Origin: Phycisphaerales bacterium
GTDB lineage: Bacteria > Planctomycetota > Phycisphaerae > Phycisphaerales > UBA1924
Assembly (NCBI GenBank): GCA_028285065.1
Contig: JANQQG010000252.1
Coordinates: 1-49,815, forward strand
Direction of reading: 5' to 3'
DNA: 49,815 nucleotides
Shown: positions 16,204 through 23,722 of the stretch, piece after piece
Layout: every line of letters starts with the position of its first letter
Numbering within the stretch: position 1 is the first letter of the stretch
Made by a program: the position numbers and the translations under genes
Notes under the pieces: model-generated
What the model was told of the DNA's origin: nothing
Database searches by the model: none
Seen by the model: only the letters and a program-made list of their open reading frames with translations

Positions 16204-16692
16204 ATGAGGTTGGACAAGTTGATCCCGCAGACGAGCGAGTACGCCCTGCGTGCAGTCGTGCACCTGGCCCGGATCGGGGGCGGGCCAGCGGTCACCGACG
16301 ACATCGCCGAGGCCACCAAGGTGCCTGCGGGGTACCTTGCTCGCGTGCTCCGATCGCTGTCCAAGGCCGGGATCCTGACGGCGCAACGTGGGACCGGTGG
16401 GGGGTTTGCGCTCGCCAAGCCTGCCGGGAAGATCACCGTCTGGGACGTGCTCGAGGCCTCTGACGCCGGGATCGGGCGGATCGAGTCCTGCCCGTTGGGC
16501 ATCGCCGGGCACGGGACCTCCTTGTGCTCGCTGCACGCGCTGCTCGACAAGGCCATCGGCGAGGTCGAGTCCCTGTTCCGCGGCGCCACGATCCAGGACA
16601 TCCTCGTGTCCGACCGGACGTCCAAGCCGCTTTGCGACCCGACAGGCGCAACGGGCACGACCGGCCTGACGATCGACCGCTCCGACGCGTAG
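16204..16692 (+). CDS. Rrf2-family regulator (IscR/NsrR-like)
   Basis: The track uses a TTG at 16195; the ATG at 16204 gives the family-typical start MRLDKLIPQTSEYALRAVVHLA and a 162-residue protein. The winged helix is clear (VTDDIAEATKVPAGYLARVLRSLSKAGILTAQRGTGGGFALAKP). IscR/NsrR proteins hold an Fe-S cluster with three Cys; here CPLGIAGHGTSLC gives two Cys 12 residues apart, the NsrR outer spacing, with Gly-His where the middle Cys would be. Rrf2 proteins sense iron-sulfur status, NO or redox. It stands immediately upstream of the multihaem operon and is the likely regulator of it. Confidence 0.87.
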   Translation: MRLDKLIPQTSEYALRAVVHLARIGGGPAVTDDIAEATKVPAGYLARVLRSLSKAGILTAQRGTGGGFALAKPAGKITVWDVLEASDAGIGRIESCPLGIAGHGTSLCSLHALLDKAIGEVESLFRGATIQDILVSDRTSKPLCDPTGATGTTGLTIDRSDA

Positions 16693-16735
16693 GCCTCGGC
16701 CAACGCCCCCTCCCTCAAGCCGAGCTCCTGGGCAG

Positions 16736-16781
16736 TTGCACCCAGGCCCCAACTCCTCTATGCTTGTGAACATCTGTGTTC
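16736..16781 (+). promoter_or_regulatory. Operon promoter with inverted repeat at the transcript start
   Basis: TTGCAC (16736-16741), a 17-base spacer and TATGCT (16759-16764) form a strong-looking promoter before the tetraheme gene. The perfect inverted repeat GAACA-TCTG-TGTTC (16768-16781) lies over the predicted transcript start, an ideal place for repression, presumably by the adjacent Rrf2 protein. Its arms differ from the Rrf2-promoter palindrome, though both pair GAAC with GTTC. Confidence 0.55.
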
Positions 16782-16792
16782 GGAAGTCCACA

Positions 16793-17560
16793 ATGACGAA
16801 CCCCGAAGCACCATCCAACACGCCAGGCCGGGAAGCGTCCCACGCCTCGCCCTCCACGGGCGCCGCCCCCGCCTTCAACCCTGGCTGGCTCCTGGGGCTC
16901 GGCTTCGTCGTGCTTGCGTGCGTCTTCTGGTTCAGTTCAGGTGGCGACCCGACGCCCGGCGCACCGACGCCCGCCTTCGACGTCGCGCTCCTGGATGCCG
17001 GACAACGCACAACGCTGTTGACGGACCCGCCGACGGTGCTGATCGCCGGGTTCGAGCAGCGCTGCAACGCCTGCCACAAGCTCTTCGAGTCGGACTCGGA
17101 CGGGACGCGCCCGCTGACCCAGCACGGGCACATCGAGCTTGCGCACGGGCTCAACGATCGCTGCTCGAACTGCCACGATCGGGACGACCGCGAACGCCTC
17201 GTGCTTCACGACGGGAGCAGCGTCCCCTACGCCGAGACGGCCACGCTGTGCGCGCAGTGCCACGGGCCGGTCTACCGCGACTGGCAGCGCGGCACGCACG
17301 GCAAGACGCTCGGCGCGTGGGACCTGACCTCGGCCGACGCGCAGCGCCTCAGCTGCACCGAGTGTCACGACGCGCACAGCCCCGCCTTCCCGGCGCTGCA
17401 CCCGTTGCCCGGGCCGAACACGCTCCGCATGGGCGAGCCCTCGTGGGGAGGTGGGCACCACGGGGCCCGCAACCCGCTGCGTCGATGGGCGGACCACGCC
17501 CACGACGGCGCCCACGAGCGCGAACACGAGCACGGCGATGACGACGGAGGTGAGCACTGA
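16793..17560 (+). CDS. Membrane-anchored tetraheme c-type cytochrome
   Basis: I choose the ATG at 16793 (GGAAG ribosome site) over the track's TTG at 16736, which lies inside the promoter; this gives 255 residues. A single helix (about 31-49, GWLLGLGFVVLACVFWF) anchors the protein, followed by four haem motifs: CNACH (91), CSNCH (124), CAQCH (153) and CTECH (188). The C-terminus is unusually His-rich (HHGARNPLRRWADHAHDGAHEREHEHG). By position it corresponds to NrfB or DsrJ, carrying electrons from the Fe-S/NrfD module to the octaheme enzyme. The stop overlaps the next start (TGATG). Confidence 0.88.
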   Translation: MTNPEAPSNTPGREASHASPSTGAAPAFNPGWLLGLGFVVLACVFWFSSGGDPTPGAPTPAFDVALLDAGQRTTLLTDPPTVLIAGFEQRCNACHKLFESDSDGTRPLTQHGHIELAHGLNDRCSNCHDRDDRERLVLHDGSSVPYAETATLCAQCHGPVYRDWQRGTHGKTLGAWDLTSADAQRLSCTECHDAHSPAFPALHPLPGPNTLRMGEPSWGGGHHGARNPLRRWADHAHDGAHEREHEHGDDDGGEH

Positions 17561-18588
17561 TGAGACTCCCCGTGCTCAACAAGTCGGCCGGAGCGTGTTC
17601 GAAGAGCCCGCGCCCTGCTCACCCGGGCATGACGCGACGCAGCTTCCTGCGCCGGGGCGCCGTCGCGACCGGTGGGCTCGCTGCGCTCGCGGCTTCGCTG
17701 AGCCCCTTGCGTGATCTGGACGGCACCGATTCGTTCAGTGTGCAGAAGTTCCTGCAGAAGCACTACAAGGAGATGTCGCCGGAGGAGATGGAGGGGGCTT
17801 TGGATCGGATCCGCTCCGAGGTCGAGCGCCGGTACGAGGTGCGTCCGGAGATCCGGGACATCAAGGCGATGGACGGCGTGGAGTTCGTGTACGCGCTCAA
17901 CCTGAGCCGCTGCATCGGCTGCCGTAAGTGCGTGCACGCGTGTGTGGCGGAGAACAACCAGAGCCGTGATCCGGAGATCCAGTACATCCGGGTGCTTGAG
18001 ATGCCGCGCGGATCGATCGACATCGAGGACGGGAACCACCACTACGACCGTCCGACGGTGCCCGCAGAGGGGCACTACTACATGCCCATCCAGTGCCACC
18101 AGTGCGCGAACCCCCCGTGCGTGAAGGTGTGCCCGGTGGAGGCGACGTGGCAGGAGCCGGACGGGATCACGGTCATCGATTACGACTGGTGCATCGGGTG
18201 CCGCTATTGCGAGGCGGCGTGTCCGTACTGGGCCCGCCGGTTCAACTTCTCGAAGCCGTCGCTTCCGAAGGACGAGCTCAACCCCGAGATGTCGTACCTC
18301 TCCAACCGTCCCCGGCAGAGGGGCGTGATGGAGAAGTGCCACTTCTGTCTGCACCGCACGCGTCAGGGCCGCATGCCGGCGTGCCTCGAGATCTGCCCGA
18401 CGGGCGCCCGCAAGTTCGGCAACGTGCTGGACCCGGAGAGTGAGGTCTCGCAGATCCTCAAGAGCAAGCGCGTCTTCGTCCTCAAGGCCGAGGTCGGCAC
18501 GCTCCCTCGGTTCTTCTACTACTTCGACGAGCGCGACCCGTTCTCCCAGATGACGCCGATCCCTGCTGGGACGGAGGGTGGGTCATGA
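17560..18588 (+). CDS. Tat-exported four-[4Fe-4S] electron-transfer protein (NrfC/DsrO/HybA type)
   Basis: The 342-residue protein has a twin-arginine signal (TRRSFLRRGAVATGGLAALAA, about 25-45) and 16 Cys in four clusters. These are Cys118/121/124/128, 179/182/187/191, 211/214/217/221 and 260/263/275/279 (CIGCRKCVHAC, CHQCANPPCVKVCP, CIGCRYCEAACP, CHFC...CLEICP). Such subunits sit on the periplasmic face of NrfD-type quinol dehydrogenases and pass electrons onward. An internal Met24 could be an alternative start, but the ATG at 17560 overlaps the upstream stop. It overlaps nrfD by four bases. Confidence 0.92.
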   Translation: MRLPVLNKSAGACSKSPRPAHPGMTRRSFLRRGAVATGGLAALAASLSPLRDLDGTDSFSVQKFLQKHYKEMSPEEMEGALDRIRSEVERRYEVRPEIRDIKAMDGVEFVYALNLSRCIGCRKCVHACVAENNQSRDPEIQYIRVLEMPRGSIDIEDGNHHYDRPTVPAEGHYYMPIQCHQCANPPCVKVCPVEATWQEPDGITVIDYDWCIGCRYCEAACPYWARRFNFSKPSLPKDELNPEMSYLSNRPRQRGVMEKCHFCLHRTRQGRMPACLEICPTGARKFGNVLDPESEVSQILKSKRVFVLKAEVGTLPRFFYYFDERDPFSQMTPIPAGTEGGS

Positions 18589-19841
18589 GGGAGTACGCAC
18601 GATTCCTCTGGCGGTGCTGGCGCCTGAGCTTCCACGGCGACTGGAAGTACCTGACGTGGATGTTCCTGCTGACCGTCATCTCGCTCATCGGCCTCAACGC
18701 CTACGCCAAGCAGCTCGTGTACGGCCTTTCTACAACGGGCATGACCGACCACGTCTCGTGGGGGCTGTACATCGCGAACTTCACGTTCCTCGTCGGTGTG
18801 GCGGCGGCCGCCGTGATGCTCGTGATCCCGGTCTACGTCTACAAGAAGCACGAGCTGCACGACCTGGTGATCCTGGGCGAGTTGCTCGCGGTTGCCGCGA
18901 TCATCATGTGCCTGCTGTTCGTGATGGTGGACCTCGGTCGTCCGGAGCGGTTCCACCACCTGCTGCTGCGCTTCAACTTCCCGATCTCGATGCTGACGTG
19001 GGACGTCGTGGTGCTCAACGGCTACCTGCTGCTCAACCTGCACATCTGCGGGTACCTGGTGTACTGCGCGTACAGGAACCGGCGTCCGACCAAGAAGTTC
19101 TACATCCCGTTCGTCTTCGTCGCGATCGTCTGGGCGATCAGCATCCACACGGTGACGGCCTTCCTGTACTCGGGCCTCGGGGGTCGTCCGTTCTGGAACT
19201 CGGCGGTGATCGCGCCCCGGTTCATCGCGTCGGCCTTCGCTGCGGGTCCGGCGATCATCATCCTGACGCTTCAAGTCATCCGTGCGATGACGACGTACCC
19301 CGTCGCGGACAAGGCGATCCAGCTTCTGCGTGGGATCGTCACAGTCGCGTTGAGCATCAACATGTTCCTGCTCGGCTCCGAGGTGTTCACGGAGTTCTAC
19401 ACGGGCGCGGCGCACTCCGTGTCGGCCAGGTACCTGTTCTTCGGGCTGCACGGGCACAACGCGTTGGTGCCGTGGATCTGGACGGCCGTCGCGCTCAACA
19501 TGGCTGCGCTCATCGTCCTGTGCACGCCGGCGGCCCGTCGCCTGTGGGTCCTGAACCTGGCGTGCGTCGCGATGATCGTCGGGATCTGGATCGAGAAGGG
19601 CATGGGCCTGATCGTGCCCGCCTTCGTCCCATCACCTCTGGGTGAGATCGTGGAGTACACGCCGACCTGGAACGAGATCCTCGTGGGTCTCGGCATCTGG
19701 GCGTTCGGCATCCTGCTCTACACGATCTTCGTTCGCATCACCATCCCGGTCCTGCAGGGCCGTCTGACCATCGATGTCCGGTACCCAACCGGCAAGCAAC
19801 AGCACACCAACAAGGACGCGGGTCGTCCCGCGACCGCCTGA
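18585..19841 (+). CDS. NrfD/PsrC-family integral membrane quinol dehydrogenase subunit
   Basis: The 418-residue protein has roughly ten hydrophobic helices, from YLTWMFLLTVISLIGLNAY to ILVGLGIWAFGILLYTIF, with the family motifs VSWGLYIANFTFLVGVAAAA near the N-terminus and VMVDLGRPERFHHLLLRFNFPISMLTWD. NrfD proteins exchange electrons between the quinone pool and a partner Fe-S protein, encoded here by the overlapping upstream gene. Together they would oxidise menaquinol and feed periplasmic cytochromes. The octaheme gene follows 16 bases downstream. Confidence 0.92.
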   Translation: MREYARFLWRCWRLSFHGDWKYLTWMFLLTVISLIGLNAYAKQLVYGLSTTGMTDHVSWGLYIANFTFLVGVAAAAVMLVIPVYVYKKHELHDLVILGELLAVAAIIMCLLFVMVDLGRPERFHHLLLRFNFPISMLTWDVVVLNGYLLLNLHICGYLVYCAYRNRRPTKKFYIPFVFVAIVWAISIHTVTAFLYSGLGGRPFWNSAVIAPRFIASAFAAGPAIIILTLQVIRAMTTYPVADKAIQLLRGIVTVALSINMFLLGSEVFTEFYTGAAHSVSARYLFFGLHGHNALVPWIWTAVALNMAALIVLCTPAARRLWVLNLACVAMIVGIWIEKGMGLIVPAFVPSPLGEIVEYTPTWNEILVGLGIWAFGILLYTIFVRITIPVLQGRLTIDVRYPTGKQQHTNKDAGRPATA

Positions 19842-19857
19842 CGTGAGGAGGCTGTCA

Positions 19858-21315
19858 ATGAGGATCAACACCGCCAATCGAGTCCGCCAACTCCTGTGCG
19901 CGACGATCGTCGTGGGCGCCGCCTCGTCGGCCTCGGCCCAGTCGTTCGCTCCCGCGGAGATGAGCGCGCAGACGAAGAAGTGCCTCGAGTGCCACCGCGA
20001 ACTCGACCACGGGCTGTACCAGCAGTGGGGCGAGAGCAAGCACTTCGGCGCCAACGTCGGCTGCTACGAGTGCCACGGCGCCGACGAAGGCGACGCCGAC
20101 GGATGGATGCACGAGGGCACACTCATCTCCGTCCTGGTCACCCCGAAGGACTGCGGACGCTGCCACACCAAGGAGGCCGCCGAGTTCGCCGCCTCGCACC
20201 ACTCCAAGGGTGGGCGCATCCTTGGGTCGCTCGACAACGTCCTCGCCGAGGTCGTCGAGGGCAACCGTGGCATGGTCACGCCGGCCTTCCCCGACGGGAT
20301 CGCGGCGTCAGCGGTCAACGGCTGCTGGCAGTGCCACGGCTCGGAGGTCAAGGTGCTGGCCAACGGTCGTCTTGACCCCGCGACCTACCCCAACAGCGGG
20401 ATCGGGCGGATCAACCCGGACGGCTCGGAGGGGGCCTGCAACGCGTGCCACCTCCGCCATGAGTTCGACGTCGCCCAGGTGCGCCATCCGGACACCTGCG
20501 GCAAGTGCCACATGGGCCCGGACCACCCGCAGATCGAGATCTACAACGAGTCCAAGCACGGGATCGCGTTCCGCTCGCAGATCGACGAGATGAACATGGA
20601 CTCGTCGAAGTGGGTCGTCGGCGAGGACTACTGGGCCGCCCCGACCTGCGCGACGTGCCACATGTCCGCGACGGACACGCAGCCGATCACGCACGACATC
20701 GGGATGCGGATCAGCTGGAACAACCGTCCGGCGATCTCCATCCGTCCCGAGGTCTCCGACGCGAAGCTCGGCCTGCCCGGCAAGGACGTGCCCTGGCAGG
20801 TGCGCCGCGCCAACATGCAGGACGTCTGCACGGCCTGCCACGAGCAGCAGTGGGTCGACAACTTCTACATCCAGTACGACGCGCTGATCGAGCTGTACCA
20901 CGAGAAGTTCGCCAAGCCGGGCCTCGAGCTCTACAAGCTCGCCAAGCCCCTGATGCGCCCCGTCGCGTTCGGCAACAAGATCGACTTCATCTGGTTCGAG
21001 ATCTGGCACCACGAGGGCCGGCGCCTCCGTCACGGCGTCTCGATGATGGGGCCTGACTACACGCACTGGCACGGGACCTACGAGGTCGCCAAGCACTTCT
21101 ACGTCGAGTACATCCCCGAGCTCGAAGAGCTCGCCGAGAAGCACCTCGACAGCGACGACCCCGACAAGAGGGCTGCCGCGCAGGCGCTGCACGACAAGCT
21201 CGAAGAGGTCCTCAACGACGAGAACCACCGTTGGTACCTCGGCAAGATGGACCCCGAAGAGGCTGCGCGACGCAAGGCCGCTCAGGAAGAGTTCAAGGAC
21301 CGCTACGAGAAGTGA
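19858..21315 (+). CDS. Octaheme c-type cytochrome of the hydroxylamine oxidoreductase (HAO) family
   Basis: GAGGAGG seven bases upstream fixes the ATG at 19858 (485 residues). A signal peptide (1-28, ending ASSASAQ) precedes eight CxxCH motifs at residues 42, 69, 99, 156, 194, 214, 264 and 324. The C-terminal helical part holds FIWFEIWHHEGRRLRHGVSMMGPDYTHWHGTYEVAKHFY, strongly HAO-like. Forward HAOs oxidise hydroxylamine or hydrazine as trimers with a Tyr-crosslinked active haem; relatives without the crosslink reduce nitrite. Tyr401, in PDYTHWHG, is the residue to check. With a quinol dehydrogenase module upstream, a reductive role (nitrite, hydroxylamine or NO) is more likely than oxidation. 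It is periplasmic. Confidence 0.9.
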   Translation: MRINTANRVRQLLCATIVVGAASSASAQSFAPAEMSAQTKKCLECHRELDHGLYQQWGESKHFGANVGCYECHGADEGDADGWMHEGTLISVLVTPKDCGRCHTKEAAEFAASHHSKGGRILGSLDNVLAEVVEGNRGMVTPAFPDGIAASAVNGCWQCHGSEVKVLANGRLDPATYPNSGIGRINPDGSEGACNACHLRHEFDVAQVRHPDTCGKCHMGPDHPQIEIYNESKHGIAFRSQIDEMNMDSSKWVVGEDYWAAPTCATCHMSATDTQPITHDIGMRISWNNRPAISIRPEVSDAKLGLPGKDVPWQVRRANMQDVCTACHEQQWVDNFYIQYDALIELYHEKFAKPGLELYKLAKPLMRPVAFGNKIDFIWFEIWHHEGRRLRHGVSMMGPDYTHWHGTYEVAKHFYVEYIPELEELAEKHLDSDDPDKRAAAQALHDKLEEVLNDENHRWYLGKMDPEEAARRKAAQEEFKDRYEK

Positions 21316-21776
21316 TGGGAGGCGATGCGCCCATGCAGCGGCTGACCGAACAGGACGCCAAGACGGCCCTCGGTGATCACGTCGAGGCCAAGGCCAACGA
21401 GGCCAGGCTGAGCCACGGCCTGTACATCGATGCGGACGCCATCGTGCGCATGCTCGACGACCGCGCCGTCGTGCGCTACCCCGTCGGCGTCCGCTTCGAC
21501 GCCGAGCCGCTCGAGCCGGGTGAGTTTGCCTGGCCCATGGCGCTCGGCGAGCACCCGTCGGCCGGCTTCTGCCTGTTCGTGCATCCGTGGTTCGAGAACC
21601 AGCCGGACGCGTGGCCCCTGCTGTTCGCGTACCACATCCCCTCCATCAACTACGGCGACATCGTCGCGCACGAGGACGCCGAGCGCTACGGGGCTGCCCT
21701 GCTCGGCATGACCGTCGAGGACTACTACGGCGCGCTCTGCGAGCTCGTCGATTCGATCCCGGAGGCAGGCGCATGA
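21315..21776 (+). CDS. Unrecognised small protein in the multihaem operon
   Basis: No family is recognised. The ATG at 21315 overlaps the octaheme stop (TGATG) and gives 153 residues; Met7 at 21333, with GGGAGG about 10 bases upstream, is an alternative start. The protein is soluble and acidic, without signal peptide or CxxCH. Recognisable stretches are LDDRAVVRYPVGVRFDAEPLEPGEFAWPMAL, FCLFVHPWFENQPDAWPLLFAYHIPSINYGDIV and GMTVEDYYGALCELVDSIP. Its stop overlaps the resB start. A cytoplasmic maturation or assembly role for the complex is a guess from position. Confidence 0.75.
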   Translation: MGGDAPMQRLTEQDAKTALGDHVEAKANEARLSHGLYIDADAIVRMLDDRAVVRYPVGVRFDAEPLEPGEFAWPMALGEHPSAGFCLFVHPWFENQPDAWPLLFAYHIPSINYGDIVAHEDAERYGAALLGMTVEDYYGALCELVDSIPEAGA

Positions 21777-23722
21777 AGCCGGCACGCGATTGGCATCACA
21801 CGACGCTCGGGCGCACCGTCCTCTTCCTCGGCGGGATCCGCTTCGCGGTGCCCGTCCTCCTGCTCGTGGCCGCTGCGCTCGCGTGGGGCACGTGGATCGA
21901 GTCCACCTCCGAGGCCGCCAACGCGGCACGCCTCGTCTACGGGTCCTGGTGGTTCATCGCCCTGATGGCGCTGATCTGCCTGAGCCTCGTGCTCTCGGTG
22001 ATCACGCGATTCCCGTGGCGGCGCAAGCACATCGGCTTCATCACCGTTCACGCAAGCCTCGTCATGCTCGTCGTCTCGGCGTTCGTGTCGTTCTTCACGC
22101 GGGTCGAGGGGCAGATCGCCCTGAGCGAGGGCGAGCAGGCCGCGGCGTTCCAACTCAAGGAGCGCCAGATCGAGATCCTCAGCCACGACGCGGGCCAGTT
22201 CTTGCCGGAGGGCGTGCTGTCGGTCGATGGTGTCGCGGCGTTCGAGGTCGCGGGCGTGCCCGTGCGCATCGACGAGCGCTGGGCGAACACGACCGAGGAG
22301 TTCCGTGTCACCGACGACGGCGCCAATCCGCTTCACGCCGTCGAGATCCGTCCGGCGGCCGGTGAGCCTGTCTGGGTCGGACAGTCCGAGGCGAGCCAGC
22401 CGCCGCAGGATCTCGGTGGCGTGTACGTGCGCGTCCTGCCGGTCGGTGAGTCGTTTGCGCCGGCAGCAGCGCCGCTGGAGCTGACGCTGCTCACGCAGGA
22501 CGGCTCGCGCCGGAGCGTCCCCGAGGCGGGGACGGCGATCGGTGAGAGCGGATGGACCGTCGAGGCCGTCGAGCACTTCGAGCGTGCGACCGTCACCGCC
22601 GATGGCCTCGCCGAGCGAGAGGACGGCGCGCCCAACCCGAGCGTGATGGTCCACCTGGTCCACACCGACGGCTCTCGCGAGCGTCACATCGCGTTCGAGC
22701 GCTTCAATGACAGCATCCACAAGAAGACGCTCGCGGGTGAGTCGCACTCGCCCTACGCGGTCCAGTTCGTTGGAGCCCCGACCTACGCACCCCTGATCAC
22801 GTTCGAGCGGGTGGACGGCGTGTCGCGCGTGACGATCACTGGCGACGTCGAGCCCGAGCGGTTCGAGCAACCCGCCAACGGCGCGTGGCAGATCGACTCG
22901 GCAATCGTCGGCATGTTCGAGGTCGCTCAGGAGTTCACGCACGCTCGGGGTGGTACCAGCCTCGTCGAAGCCCCCGGCGGCGACAACACGCGTCCCGCCC
23001 TTGTCATCTCCTACGGCGAGGGTGAGCACACGACCACGGCGATCCTCCCCTGGACCCAGCGGGTGCCGCTGCAGTTCGGCGATGAGGTCCGCATGCTCCG
23101 CTACGGGCCGGTGCTCCATGACCTGCCCTTCACGATACAGCTGGCCGACTTCCGCAAGCTCGACTACCCGGGCACTGACAACGCGATGGCGTACGAGTCG
23201 GACGTGAACGTCACGTTCGACGATGCCGACGCGGCGCCGACGGGCACGACCATCTCGATGAACAAGCCGCTCGAGCACGAGGGCTGGAAGGTCTACCAGT
23301 CCGGGTTCCTCGGGAGCGGGATCTCCGTCTTCCAGGTGACCCGCGATCCCGGGCTCGGGCCCACGTACGTCGCATGCACGGCCCTTTGCATCGGCATCCT
23401 GATCACGTTCTACAGCCGGTCGCTGAGCCGCGGGCATCCGGGCATGCCCGCCCCGTTCGGCGCGACCGCGCACGCTGCGACATCCGACGCCGCAACCACC
23501 AACACCGGAGGCGCACGCCATGCGGCTGCCGTTCGTACTGCTCTGTCTGCTGTTTCCGATCCTGCCGGCAACGGCGTCTGCACAGGCGACGTCCAAGACG
23601 ACACCCGAAGCAACGCGGATCATGGCGTCGCTGCCGATCCAGCACCAGGGCCGGGTGATGCCGTGGTCCACGTACGCCGATCGCGTCGCGGTGCAGCTGA
23701 CCGGGCGCACGAGCTGGTCTGA
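21773..23722 (+). CDS. ResB-like cytochrome c biogenesis protein
   Basis: The track frame begins at 21587; the real start is the ATG at 21773 overlapping the upstream stop (ATGA). The 649-residue product has membrane helices near the N-terminus (LFLGGIRFAVPVLLLVAAALAWGTWIES; WWFIALMALICLSLVLSVITRF; HIGFITVHASLVMLVVSAFVSFF), a long periplasmic domain with DVNVTFDDADAAPTGTTISMNKPLEHEGWKVYQSGFLG, and a last helix (YVACTALCIGILITFYS). ResB and CcsA form the system II haem lyase that attaches haem to CxxCH sites. The final ~67 codons overlap ccsA in another frame and are low complexity (HAATSDAATTNTGGARHAAAV), so the C-terminus may be wrong. Confidence 0.85.
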   Translation: MKPARDWHHTTLGRTVLFLGGIRFAVPVLLLVAAALAWGTWIESTSEAANAARLVYGSWWFIALMALICLSLVLSVITRFPWRRKHIGFITVHASLVMLVVSAFVSFFTRVEGQIALSEGEQAAAFQLKERQIEILSHDAGQFLPEGVLSVDGVAAFEVAGVPVRIDERWANTTEEFRVTDDGANPLHAVEIRPAAGEPVWVGQSEASQPPQDLGGVYVRVLPVGESFAPAAAPLELTLLTQDGSRRSVPEAGTAIGESGWTVEAVEHFERATVTADGLAEREDGAPNPSVMVHLVHTDGSRERHIAFERFNDSIHKKTLAGESHSPYAVQFVGAPTYAPLITFERVDGVSRVTITGDVEPERFEQPANGAWQIDSAIVGMFEVAQEFTHARGGTSLVEAPGGDNTRPALVISYGEGEHTTTAILPWTQRVPLQFGDEVRMLRYGPVLHDLPFTIQLADFRKLDYPGTDNAMAYESDVNVTFDDADAAPTGTTISMNKPLEHEGWKVYQSGFLGSGISVFQVTRDPGLGPTYVACTALCIGILITFYSRSLSRGHPGMPAPFGATAHAATSDAATTNTGGARHAAAVRTALSAVSDPAGNGVCTGDVQDDTRSNADHGVAADPAPGPGDAVVHVRRSRRGAADRAHELV

